Source: Sporosarcina luteola
GTDB lineage: Bacteria > Bacillota > Bacilli > Bacillales_A > Planococcaceae
Direction: 5' to 3'
Length of the DNA stretch: 64,000 nucleotides
NCBI RefSeq assembly: GCF_007991495.1
Contig: NZ_BJYL01000012.1
Location: forward strand, 37,870-101,869
Program-made: the position numbers and the translations under genes
The notes under the pieces: model-generated
The model's database searches: none
Told to the model about the DNA's origin: nothing
The model's input: only the letters and a program-made list of their open reading frames with translations
Shown: piece after piece, positions 28,170 to 36,713 of the stretch
Layout of the letters: every line of letters begins with the position of its first letter
How positions within the stretch are numbered: position 1 is the stretch's first letter

Positions 28170-29200
28170 CGGATTCAATCCATCAGCGAAAAGCAGAACA
28201 TATTCAAATCACTTTAAATGAAAAAGTGACAGGTAATCATATTACAACCGGCCTTGAGAGGGTTCGCTTTATACATAATGCCTTGCCGGAAATTGATTTC
28301 AATGAGATTTCATTGGAAAGCAAGTTTGTCAATCAAACACGCAAAACTCCGTTTATGATTAGTTCCATGACAGGCGGTGCCGCGTTTGCCGAAACGATCA
28401 ATCGGAACTTGGCAATTGCGGCTGAAGAAAAAGGATGGATTTTTGCATTGGGATCGATGCGTGCTTTAATAGAAAGTGAGGAGCACAGGGCTTCATTCCA
28501 AGTAAGGCAATATGCGCCTACAGTTCCGATCATCGCGAATTTAGGCGCAGTGCAGCTAAATTATGGATTTGGTGTCGATCAATGCCGCCAGATCATCGAG
28601 ATGACTGACTCGAATGCATTGGTGCTGCATTTGAATAGCCTTCAGGAAGTCATTCAGCCTAACGGTGATTTGAATTTTAAAGATCTATTGCCGAAAATTG
28701 AAGAACTGACAAAAACGGTCGGAGTGCCTGTAGGTGTGAAAGAAGTCGGATGGGGAATCGATGGAGAAACTGCCAAACGATTATGTGATGTCGGTGTTTC
28801 ATTCATTGACGTCGCAGGAGCTGGCGGCACGTCTTGGAGCCAAGTTGAAAAACACCGTTCAAATGATCCTATTAAACGGATCGCGGCAGAAACGTTCAGC
28901 GTCTGGGGCAACCCGACAGTCGACTGCATTGTTTCAGTACGCGAGAAGATCGGTGATCAATCGATCGTAGCAAGTGGCGGAATGTACACTGGTTTGGATG
29001 CTGCAAAGTCAATTGCATTAGGAGCTAACATCGTCGGATTCGGCCGATCCATCTTAAAAGAAGCGACACAATCCGTCGAAGACGTCATTACTGTAATGGA
29101 AACGAAAGAACTGGAGTTACGTATGGCAATGTTCGGTATCGGAGCTGCCACGATTGCTGAACTGCAAAATAGTGACAGAGTTCAATATAAGGAGTTATAA
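28166..29200 (+). CDS. fni: Type 2 isopentenyl-diphosphate isomerase (FMN-dependent)
   Basis: A 344-residue FMN- and NADPH-dependent isomerase interconverting IPP and DMAPP. Recognisable blocks are TPFMISSMTGGA, LGSMRAL, ANLGAVQLNYGF, LHLNSLQEVIQPNGD, VGVKEVGWGI, and VAGAGGTSWSQVE, followed by the FMN phosphate-binding VASGGMYTGLDAAKSIALGA. It closes the mevalonate operon, overlapping pmk by ATGA. The riboflavin operon, which supplies its FMN, is convergent directly downstream. Confidence 0.97.
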   Translation: MTDSIHQRKAEHIQITLNEKVTGNHITTGLERVRFIHNALPEIDFNEISLESKFVNQTRKTPFMISSMTGGAAFAETINRNLAIAAEEKGWIFALGSMRALIESEEHRASFQVRQYAPTVPIIANLGAVQLNYGFGVDQCRQIIEMTDSNALVLHLNSLQEVIQPNGDLNFKDLLPKIEELTKTVGVPVGVKEVGWGIDGETAKRLCDVGVSFIDVAGAGGTSWSQVEKHRSNDPIKRIAAETFSVWGNPTVDCIVSVREKIGDQSIVASGGMYTGLDAAKSIALGANIVGFGRSILKEATQSVEDVITVMETKELELRMAMFGIGAATIAELQNSDRVQYKEL

Positions 29201-29206
29201 CGTTAA

Positions 29207-29236
29207 TAAGGGGCTGTTCATCTGAACAGCCCTTTT
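29207..29236. terminator. Terminator between fni and ribH
   Basis: GGGCTGTTC / GAACAGCCC stem followed by six T, immediately after fni and just before the convergent ribH end. Confidence 0.93.
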
Positions 29237-29240
29237 TTCT

Positions 29241-29705
29241 TTACAGTTGTTTCATAAGATTTTCCATCTCAATGGCGGATACGCCTGCATCCCATCCTTT
29301 ATTTCCAGCTTTCGTACCAGCACGTTCAACCGCCTGCTCAATTGAGTCGGTCGTCAATACACCAAATATGACTGGTATATCTTCTGTCATATTGAGAGCT
29401 GCCACCCCTTTTGCGACTTCGCTGCATACATAATCGAAGTGGGGGGTAGATCCGCGGATAACAGTGCCTAATGTGATCACCGCGTCATATTTTTTAGTTG
29501 CCGCCATCCGTTTTGCAATAAGCGGTATTTCGAAAGCGCCAGGTACCCATGCGATCTCGATGTCATTCACGTCTACTCCGTGGCGGCGCAATGCGTCTTC
29601 TGCACCACCGAGAAGCTTACCAGAAATAAATTCATTGAATCGGGAAACAACGATGCCGATTTTAAGTCCTGTGCCGATCAAATGTCCTTCATATGTCTTA
29701 TTCAT
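29241..29705 (-). CDS. ribH: 6,7-dimethyl-8-ribityllumazine synthase
   Basis: A 154-residue subunit of the lumazine synthase shell, which condenses the pyrimidinedione with dihydroxybutanone phosphate. Blocks [69 protein letters not shown] with the active-site histidine in TPHFDYV. It is the last gene of the rib operon. In older Bacillus naming it is also called ribE or ribH. Confidence 0.97.
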   Translation of the reverse strand: MNKTYEGHLIGTGLKIGIVVSRFNEFISGKLLGGAEDALRRHGVDVNDIEIAWVPGAFEIPLIAKRMAATKKYDAVITLGTVIRGSTPHFDYVCSEVAKGVAALNMTEDIPVIFGVLTTDSIEQAVERAGTKAGNKGWDAGVSAIEMENLMKQL

Positions 29706-29718
29706 TCATTTTTCCTCC

Positions 29719-30912
29719 TCAATTATGCAGTAGATGTCCTAATTTCGTCTTCTTCGTTTCCATATAGAACCGGTTGTCATCCTTGACAGGCAATTCGATA
29801 GGAATGCGATCTTCTATCGTTATCCCATGTTCAGAAAGTCCTTCGACTTTTCGCGGATTATTCGTCAACAATTGAATTCGGTTGCAACCGAGATCATTTA
29901 GGATTTGTGCGCTAATGAAATATTCCCGCAGGTCGTCTCCGAAGCCTAAGCGGGCATTCGCCTCAACGGTGTCATATCCTTGTTCTTGCAGCTTATAGGC
30001 TTTCATTTTGTTGACAAGGCCGATGCCGCGTCCTTCTTGACGCATGTAAATAAGAATCCCAGCTCCGGCTTCTTCGATTTGGGCAAGTGCCGCGTGCAGT
30101 TGCGGGCCGCAATCACATCGACAGGAACCGAAAACATCACCCGTCAGGCATTCCGAATGGATTCTTACGAGAGGGGGAGCTAACTCCTTCAAATGGCCTT
30201 TCACAAATGCAATATGTTCACGGCCGGTTAGCTTTTCGATATAAGTTATCGCGGTGAAATCTCCGTATTGAGTCGGCAAGTGTATATCGACAACACGGTC
30301 AATGAGTTTTTCGTTTCGTTTCCGGTATGCAATTAACTGTTCAATCGTCAAGATGACGAGGTCATGCTGTTCCGCGATATTCGCGAGCTCTTTTCCCCTT
30401 GCCATCGTTCCATCGTTGTTCATGATCTCACAAATAACACCGGCTGGAGATGCACCGGCAAGACGGGCGAGATCAACCGCAGCCTCTGTATGGCCCGGTC
30501 GTTCCAAGACGCCGTTTGATTTCGCGACTAACGGAAAGATATGACCCGGTCTTCTGAAGTCAGAAGCTATCGAGTCAGGGTGAAGCATTTGCATTATCGT
30601 TTCCGAACGTTCAAATGCGGATATCCCCGTGTGGCAAGACGCATGGTCGATACTGACTGTGAAAGCGGTCCCGTGGGCATCCGTGTTCGTCGTTGCCATA
30701 GGCGCTAAATCAAGGTGATCAGCAAGCCGTTGATCAACCGGAACACATATCAAACCTCGTCCTTCCGTCGCCATGAAATTAATCATATCTGGAGTGCCAA
30801 AGTCAGCAAGCGCAACAAAGTCTCCTTCGTTTTCGCGGCTTTCGTCATCTACAACTATGATCGCTTTACCTTTTTGTAATTCTTCAATCGCTTGTTCAAC
30901 TGTACCGAACAT
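29719..30912 (-). CDS. ribBA: Bifunctional DHBP synthase / GTP cyclohydrolase II
   Basis: A 397-residue fusion enzyme that starts both branches of riboflavin synthesis. The N-terminal half is 3,4-dihydroxy-2-butanone-4-phosphate synthase ([52 protein letters not shown]). The C-terminal half is GTP cyclohydrolase II with zinc ligands in [20 protein letters not shown] and [16 protein letters not shown]. Start ATG 30912 has AGAGGTG upstream; a GTG three codons earlier would overlap that site. Confidence 0.97.
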   Translation of the reverse strand: MFGTVEQAIEELQKGKAIIVVDDESRENEGDFVALADFGTPDMINFMATEGRGLICVPVDQRLADHLDLAPMATTNTDAHGTAFTVSIDHASCHTGISAFERSETIMQMLHPDSIASDFRRPGHIFPLVAKSNGVLERPGHTEAAVDLARLAGASPAGVICEIMNNDGTMARGKELANIAEQHDLVILTIEQLIAYRKRNEKLIDRVVDIHLPTQYGDFTAITYIEKLTGREHIAFVKGHLKELAPPLVRIHSECLTGDVFGSCRCDCGPQLHAALAQIEEAGAGILIYMRQEGRGIGLVNKMKAYKLQEQGYDTVEANARLGFGDDLREYFISAQILNDLGCNRIQLLTNNPRKVEGLSEHGITIEDRIPIELPVKDDNRFYMETKKTKLGHLLHN

Positions 30913-30924
30913 TACAAACACCTC

Positions 30925-31575
30925 TTATCCCAAAAATCCGCTTTTGGCAAGTGCACCCATCGTCAACCCGCCGGACGGTTTAGTTTCTTTCTTTGAAACG
31001 ATACGTTCCAAATATTTCGCAAGGATATCGCATTCTACGTTGACATAGTCACCGATACGTTTATGACCAATTACGGAATCAGCTTGAGTAACTGGAATTA
31101 GCGATATCGTAAACCCTTGTTCCGAGCTATCGAAAACAGTCAATGAGGTACCATCCACTGTTATAGAACCTTTCGGAACGAGATGCGCCTGGAATGCGGG
31201 GTTGATTTGAATATCCATGTAGATTGTATTCTCGATCGGTCGGACTGCAATAATTTCACCGACGCAATCGATGTGGCCAGTTACAAAATGACCACCAAAC
31301 CGACCGTTCGCTGCCATAGCACGCTCCAAATTCACACGACTTCCAATTTGCAGTGCAAAAAGTGTCGTCGCTTTGAATGTTTCAGGCATAACGTCCGCTG
31401 CGAATTGTGTTTTCGAAAACTCTGATACAGTGAGACAAACGCCATTAACGGCAATGCTGTCTCCTTTTTTTACGTCAGAAAGCACATAATTGCACTTAAT
31501 GACCAATTGCATTGACGAAGAGCCTTTCTTTATCGCGTGAATCGTACCGACTTCTTCAACAATTCCAGTAAACAA
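30925..31575 (-). CDS. ribE: Riboflavin synthase alpha subunit
   Basis: A 216-residue riboflavin synthase with two lumazine-binding repeats. First repeat starts MFTGIVEEVGTI with NGVCLTV and GGHFVTGHID; the second has VDGTSLTV and IGHKRIGDYVNVECDILAKY. TTG start with GGAGGTG upstream, directly after the ribD stop. Confidence 0.96.
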   Translation of the reverse strand: MFTGIVEEVGTIHAIKKGSSSMQLVIKCNYVLSDVKKGDSIAVNGVCLTVSEFSKTQFAADVMPETFKATTLFALQIGSRVNLERAMAANGRFGGHFVTGHIDCVGEIIAVRPIENTIYMDIQINPAFQAHLVPKGSITVDGTSLTVFDSSEQGFTISLIPVTQADSVIGHKRIGDYVNVECDILAKYLERIVSKKETKPSGGLTMGALAKSGFLG

Positions 31576-32661
31576 TCAGCTTACACCTCCTGTAGGAAAA
31601 AGGGCATGGATCCTAATATCTTCTCCGATTTGCTTCACATCAAGGATGCGAAGCGGCTCAGATTCCGCAATAGTCGATCGGCTTGAATCCATGAATAGGG
31701 AAGGGCCATTTCCGACTAGTTTCGGCGCCATATACAAATACAACTCATTCGCGAGACGAGATTGGATGAAGCTGGTATGAACCTGGCTTCCGCCTTCCAC
31801 TAACAGCGTCACGATGCCTCGCTTAGCAAGTCGGGTAAGAACTTCATCCAAAAAATCGGTATGTTCCGGAATTGCTTCAATATGAACATAAGGAGAATCG
31901 GAAAAAGTACGCGACTTATCTGATTCGAGTGCAAAGATAATCGTCTCGGCAGCTTCGTCCTGCAGGACATTCGCAGTTTTTGGCGTCCGTAGATGCCTGT
32001 CTAAAATTATTCGTTTTGGGTTCTTTCCACCATGGGGCAAACGGGTGGTGAGGAAAGGGTTATCATGAAGAATTGTGTTAACACCTACTAAAATTGCATC
32101 ATGGGTATGGCGGAGGGTATGGACGTTTTGCCTTGAACTTTCAGACGTAATCCATTTGCTGTTCCCATTTTGCGTTGCAAGACGGCCATCAAGTGTTGTG
32201 GCAGCCTTCAAAGTGACGTAGGGTTTTTGATGTTGTATAAAATGAAAAAATGCCCGGTTGCTAAAATCCGCCTCTTCTTTACATAAATCTGTGATCACTT
32301 CTATTCCGGCAGCTCGAAGAAACCTAATTCCTTTGCCATTTACGGCAGGATTCGGATCGTTAGACGCGATGAAAACACGGCGAATGCCGCTTGCGATAAT
32401 TTTCTCCGTGCATGCTGGCGTCTTACCGTCATGCGCACACGGTTCTAAAGTGACATATAGATCTGCATCGATTGCATTCAGTCCTGCCATGTTGAGAGCA
32501 TGCACTTCCGCATGAGGAGTTCCTGCTTGCATATGCGTGCCTGTCCCGACAATTTGGCCATTTTTAACACAAACAGCACCGACAATTGGATTCGGTGAGG
32601 TTTGGCCTTCTGCGAGCTTAGCAAGATCTATTGCTAACTTCATATAATCGTCGTGGTCCAT
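31576..32661 (-). CDS. ribD: Bifunctional riboflavin deaminase/reductase
   Basis: A 361-residue enzyme. The N-terminal cytidine-deaminase-type domain has HAEVHAL and EPCAHDGKTPACTEKII zinc-binding motifs; the C-terminal dihydrofolate-reductase-like domain has LKAATTLDGRLAT and LLVEGGSQVHTSFI. ATG 32661 follows AAAGGGGG. The frame is open further upstream to 32781, but that extension is inside the FMN riboswitch, so it is not used. Confidence 0.96.
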   Translation of the reverse strand: MDHDDYMKLAIDLAKLAEGQTSPNPIVGAVCVKNGQIVGTGTHMQAGTPHAEVHALNMAGLNAIDADLYVTLEPCAHDGKTPACTEKIIASGIRRVFIASNDPNPAVNGKGIRFLRAAGIEVITDLCKEEADFSNRAFFHFIQHQKPYVTLKAATTLDGRLATQNGNSKWITSESSRQNVHTLRHTHDAILVGVNTILHDNPFLTTRLPHGGKNPKRIILDRHLRTPKTANVLQDEAAETIIFALESDKSRTFSDSPYVHIEAIPEHTDFLDEVLTRLAKRGIVTLLVEGGSQVHTSFIQSRLANELYLYMAPKLVGNGPSLFMDSSRSTIAESEPLRILDVKQIGEDIRIHALFPTGGVS

Positions 32662-32669
32662 CGAATTCC

Positions 32670-32692
32670 CCCTTTCATTCATTACAAAAGGG
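32670..32692 (-). promoter_or_regulatory. Possible Shine-Dalgarno-sequestering hairpin before ribD
   Basis: In the RNA, CCCTTTT (32686-32692) can pair with GAAAGGG (32670-32676), which covers the ribD ribosome-binding site. No U-run terminator is visible between the riboswitch and ribD, which makes translational control conceivable. Confidence 0.4.
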
Positions 32693-32730
32693 CGGATATA
32701 GAGTTGGGCATGGTCTTCAAATCCGAGCAA

Positions 32731-32866
32731 CTTCTCCCATCCAGACTTTAACTGTCGGTGCCGGAGTTTCACCAGCTCCACCGTCTTCCGGTAGGGAAGA
32801 ACGGGTCACGGACTAACAAGCAATGCTTGATCACCGCCGGTAAGGAATTTCACCTTGCCCCGAAGA
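32731..32866 (-). promoter_or_regulatory. FMN riboswitch (RFN element) of the rib operon
   Basis: The minus-strand RNA matches the RFN consensus closely: CUUCGGGGC, GGUGAAAUUCC, ACCGGCGGUGAU, AGUCCGUGACCCG, GGUGAAACUCCGG, ACCGACAGU, and AGUCUGGAUGGGAGAAG in order. It lies 70 nt before the ribD start. FMN binding is expected to reduce rib expression. Confidence 0.97.
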
Positions 32867-33006
32867 GTCGTTTTGATTTGACCGATTCCAATTTAACATA
32901 CTACGGTATTTGTTGCCAAGTAACTGATTTCAAATATACTATGGGAATCAAAAATGCGCCAAAATTATTATGCAGGAAATATATATTTCTCTATTCAGTT
33001 AATTAG

Positions 33007-33035
33007 TTGATAATCAGAATGTATGTTTGTATAAT
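33007..33035 (+). promoter_or_regulatory. Sigma-A promoter of the endonuclease gene pair
   Basis: TTGATA, 17 bp, TATAAT, followed about 9 bp later by the AAAGGGGG ribosome-binding site of the next gene. Confidence 0.75.
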
Positions 33036-33043
33036 GGAGTTAG

Positions 33044-33862
<819 letters not shown>

Positions 33863-33867
33863 ATAAA

Positions 33868-34242
33868 ATGTGGAAAGTAGTTAATGGAAAGCTGAAACAA
33901 ACTTCAGATACGGATCGAGTAAAGTTTAGAACAAACATAAGTAAAGCAATTTTAAACAATTTAAATAAACTAGCTGAGGAAAATGATACCCATACTAATT
34001 ATTTGTTAGAAAGCGGTTTGCTACATGTATTGAAACAAGATGTAATCTCGTACAATAAAGACTTGCGGCCAAAAGATAGAGTGCAATACAAAACAACATA
34101 CGACAAAGAACTTTTAGCCGAAATAAAGAAGATAGCAAAACAAAACAACATATTCATCAATGATCTTATAGAATATAGCATACAGTTTATTAACGTAGAG
34201 GAAACTAAAGGAAGGGGCTATAGATATAGAATTGAGAAGTAA
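33868..34242 (+). CDS. Small DNA-binding-like protein with two ribbon-helix-helix-like repeats
   Basis: A 124-residue basic protein with an internal duplication. DRVKFRTNISKAILNNLNKL...THTNYLLESGL (about 19-55) is mirrored by DRVQYKTTYDKELLAEIKKI...IFINDLIEYSI (about 71-110). Each half has the beta-strand plus two-helix pattern of ribbon-helix-helix proteins, so one chain could form the RHH dimer. I recall similar Bacillus proteins annotated loosely as rRNA methyltransferases, which the sequence does not support. It follows the endonuclease by 5 bp, so it could regulate or accompany it. Confidence 0.7.
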   Translation: MWKVVNGKLKQTSDTDRVKFRTNISKAILNNLNKLAEENDTHTNYLLESGLLHVLKQDVISYNKDLRPKDRVQYKTTYDKELLAEIKKIAKQNNIFINDLIEYSIQFINVEETKGRGYRYRIEK

Positions 34243-34381
34243 GTAATATATACTTAAAACTACGCCCCCGTCATAATACTTATTATCAGAAGTTATGTTT
34301 CATTATAAAGTATACTACTAACAGTGAGATGAAATCGATTTTTTTAGTTTCTTCAACCAAATTTACACCACAAAGAACTCC

Positions 34382-34426
34382 AAATAAAAATGGCCGATTT
34401 TACCACGTTATCCGTGTAATCGGCCA
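34382..34426 (-). terminator. Terminator of the alarmone synthetase gene
   Basis: On the minus strand TGGCCGATTACACGG and the complementary CGTGGTAAAATCGGCCA form a long hairpin followed by TTTTTATTT, about 70 bp after the stop codon. Confidence 0.85.
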
Positions 34427-34492
34427 GCCATTTATTCTTTCAGTAAATTCTTAGTATCCACTTCGAATTTCTAACATTTTCATTGCCTAGTT

Positions 34493-35218
34493 CTATGAAT
34501 TAATAAGCAATGACAATTTTTCATTAATACTATAATCCATCAGATGTTCAGTACTGTTTTCTGTACTTTTAATCATTTTCACTTCTTCATGAAGCCTTTC
34601 CATTTTCTTATCTAACTCCATCGCAGACATGGCAGCTTCCTTTAGTTCTGTCGTTAATCTTTTAGGTATTTCCTTATTGAATTTATAATAGATTTTGTGT
34701 TCCAAACTAGCCCAGAAGTCCATTGCAATTGTCCTGATCTGTATTTCTACATAAGTATGCTCAACTCTATCCGTCATAAAAACAGGAATTTTAATAATTA
34801 GGTGGAGACTTTGGTATCCGTTCGGTTTTGCATTCTTAATATAGTCCTTACATTCAATTACAGTGATATCTTTTTGATTTTTAATCATTTCACTTACTTT
34901 ATATACATCAGAAATAAAAGAACAGGTAATTCGAATACCTGCGATATCTTTAATATTTTCTTTTATGGAATCCAATGAGAGCTCACAATTTTTTCTTTTC
35001 AACTTTTTCAAGATGCTTTCTGGCGTTTTTACTCTTGAGCTAATATGTTCAATTGGATTATATTCATGAATATATTGAAATTCTTCTTTCAATATATTTA
35101 GCTTCGTATTCACTTCATCTATCGCAAATTTATATCCCATCATAAATCTTTTAAGATCATTCTTAATCGTTTTCAATTGCTCAATGTTTTCAAAAGTTGG
35201 TTCAGCCAAGGTCTTCAT
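34493..35218 (-). CDS. relP: Small alarmone synthetase, (p)ppGpp synthetase RelP/YwaC type
   Basis: A 241-residue RelA/SpoT-domain protein without HD hydrolase or TGS domains, so a synthesis-only alarmone enzyme. Family blocks: YKFAIDEVNTKL, NPIEHISSRVKTPESI, IKDIAGIRITCSFISDVY, KDYIKNAKPNGYQSLHL, EIQIRTIAMDFWASLEHKIYYK. These match B. subtilis YwaC (SAS2) better than YjbM. The C-terminal tail is about 30 residues longer than YwaC. It has its own sigma-A promoter and terminator. Confidence 0.88.
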   Translation of the reverse strand: MKTLAEPTFENIEQLKTIKNDLKRFMMGYKFAIDEVNTKLNILKEEFQYIHEYNPIEHISSRVKTPESILKKLKRKNCELSLDSIKENIKDIAGIRITCSFISDVYKVSEMIKNQKDITVIECKDYIKNAKPNGYQSLHLIIKIPVFMTDRVEHTYVEIQIRTIAMDFWASLEHKIYYKFNKEIPKRLTTELKEAAMSAMELDKKMERLHEEVKMIKSTENSTEHLMDYSINEKLSLLINS

Positions 35219-35267
35219 GTCCCTTCCAATCTAAGATGTTCCGCTTTTCATTTGATGAACATCCATC

Positions 35268-35296
35268 ATTTTATATGACACATTGTGATGAGTCAA
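35268..35296 (-). promoter_or_regulatory. Sigma-A promoter of relP
   Basis: Minus strand TTGACT, 17 bp, TAAAAT, about 50 bp upstream of the start codon. Confidence 0.75.
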
Positions 35297-35312
35297 TAAT
35301 AATGGTGTTAAT

Positions 35313-35353
35313 CAAAAACAGCAGCAGAAATCATTAAATGATTTCTGCTGCTG
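35313..35353 (-). terminator. Terminator of the MFS gene
   Basis: CAGCAGCAGAAATCA / TGATTTCTGCTGCTG (15-bp stem) followed on the minus strand by TTTTTG; the upper arm is made of the last codons of the gene. Confidence 0.85.
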
Positions 35354-36557
35354 GATTTACTTGCACCTGTTCTAAAACAATATTCCGGCGTCTCATCTGT
35401 ATGAAAAATAGTAACGTCATACTTAAACTGATGAAACCAAAGATGATTACCATTGTTTGTAACCCCAATATGTCTAAAAATGCCCCAGCGCTTAACAACA
35501 CAACTTGGAACATAATCCGTTCCAACATATTACGGAATGAGAAAAAACGTCCGTGATAGGCTTTTGGCATTTGCTTCTGAAAAACAACCATCGCGGTTGG
35601 GAAAAAACAACCTAGCGCAAAACCTAAAACTGCAAATGCGCTTAATGTTAAAATAATATTATGAGCAAAATAAAGCATGAACTCTGCTACAGCGACCATT
35701 GACGCAAAAAAGAATAAAATCGCTGTGGTTTTCCACTTCCGGGAGAAATACTTAACCGCAAACGAACCAACCATGAAAGCAATTCCTTCAAATGTATAAA
35801 TCAATCCTTTAATGGATGAAGAGTCCTGTATTTCACTAATATTGATGACGATCAGATTGAATGATCCAAGAAATAATAATGGAATCATTGTCATGATTAA
35901 AGTCATACCAACTGCCGGATATGCCTTTAACACAGGGAAAACTTCCATGAATCCCCCTTTTTCACCTTGCTGTTTACGGTGGGAGCTACTTCCCTCCCCT
36001 TCATCGATTTTCAGCCACATTGTGAAAAGCAACAGGAATACATAAGCGATCATTGAGACCCAATAAAGTGAAGCGAGCGACCAGTATACGAGCATGACCC
36101 CTGCAAGCGCTGTTCCTGCGATGCGAGAAATTGTTGCGACGTTCATATGCATTCCGTTCATCGTCAAAAGATCTTCATCTTTGACAACTAGCGGAATCGC
36201 AGACTGCAGTGCAGGAAAATAGAAGGTTGCTGACAATTGTATCGAGATAATGAATGCGACCATCCACCAGACGGAGCCTGTTGATATCGCTAACAACATG
36301 AAAACAACACTGACGAGCCTTCCTAACCCGGCTACCAATAAGACGGTCTTCTTTCTTGACTGATCAATAATTCTTCCAGCTGTTGGTCCTGCGATAATCC
36401 CTGCTAGCAGGCCGATTGATAAGATCATTGCTTTGACAAAATCGGACGGGATTTTTTCTTGTAAAAACTCCAAGTTGCCGATGATTCCTGTCCATAGGCC
36501 AAGACCGGCAATCATTTCCCCACTTAGGATTATCCAAACATTGCGGTTCTTCCACAT
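35334..36557 (-). CDS. MFS transporter, drug-efflux type
   Basis: A 407-residue polytopic membrane protein with about 11-12 hydrophobic segments. The loop after the second/third segment, AGPTAGRIIDQSRKKTVLL, is the MFS motif A region. It resembles the MFS_3/NreB-type exporters annotated for macrolides or other drugs. The substrate is not known. ATG 36557 is used, but a GTG three codons upstream (36566) is possible because ribosome-binding sites for both are weak. Confidence 0.85.
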   Translation of the reverse strand: MWKNRNVWIILSGEMIAGLGLWTGIIGNLEFLQEKIPSDFVKAMILSIGLLAGIIAGPTAGRIIDQSRKKTVLLVAGLGRLVSVVFMLLAISTGSVWWMVAFIISIQLSATFYFPALQSAIPLVVKDEDLLTMNGMHMNVATISRIAGTALAGVMLVYWSLASLYWVSMIAYVFLLLFTMWLKIDEGEGSSSHRKQQGEKGGFMEVFPVLKAYPAVGMTLIMTMIPLLFLGSFNLIVINISEIQDSSSIKGLIYTFEGIAFMVGSFAVKYFSRKWKTTAILFFFASMVAVAEFMLYFAHNIILTLSAFAVLGFALGCFFPTAMVVFQKQMPKAYHGRFFSFRNMLERIMFQVVLLSAGAFLDILGLQTMVIIFGFISLSMTLLFFIQMRRRNIVLEQVQVNPAAEII

Positions 36558-36597
36558 TCCATTCACCGTTCCCTATATATATTTCGACTTTCGAATT

Positions 36598-36626
36598 ATT
36601 ATACGGTACAACTTGAATTCTGTCAC
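36598..36626 (-). promoter_or_regulatory. Sigma-A promoter of the MFS gene
   Basis: Minus strand GTGACA, 17 bp, TATAAT, about 40 bp upstream of the start. Confidence 0.72.
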
Positions 36627-36665
36627 TATAATTTTGAATGACTATTCTCAACAAACAATTCCTGA

Positions 36666-36709
36666 CAAAAAAAGCACCTGCCGACGGTCATATTACTGTC
36701 GACAGGTAC
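36666..36709 (-). terminator. Terminator of parEC
   Basis: Minus-strand ACCTGTCGACAGT / complementary ACCGTCGGCAGGT arm followed by a seven-T run, directly after the parC stop. Confidence 0.85.
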
Positions 36710-36713
36710 TCTC

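Noticed and set aside
32631..32816. Plus-strand frame over the FMN riboswitch
   Set aside because: Overlaps a conserved RNA element and the ribD start; no ribosome-binding site.
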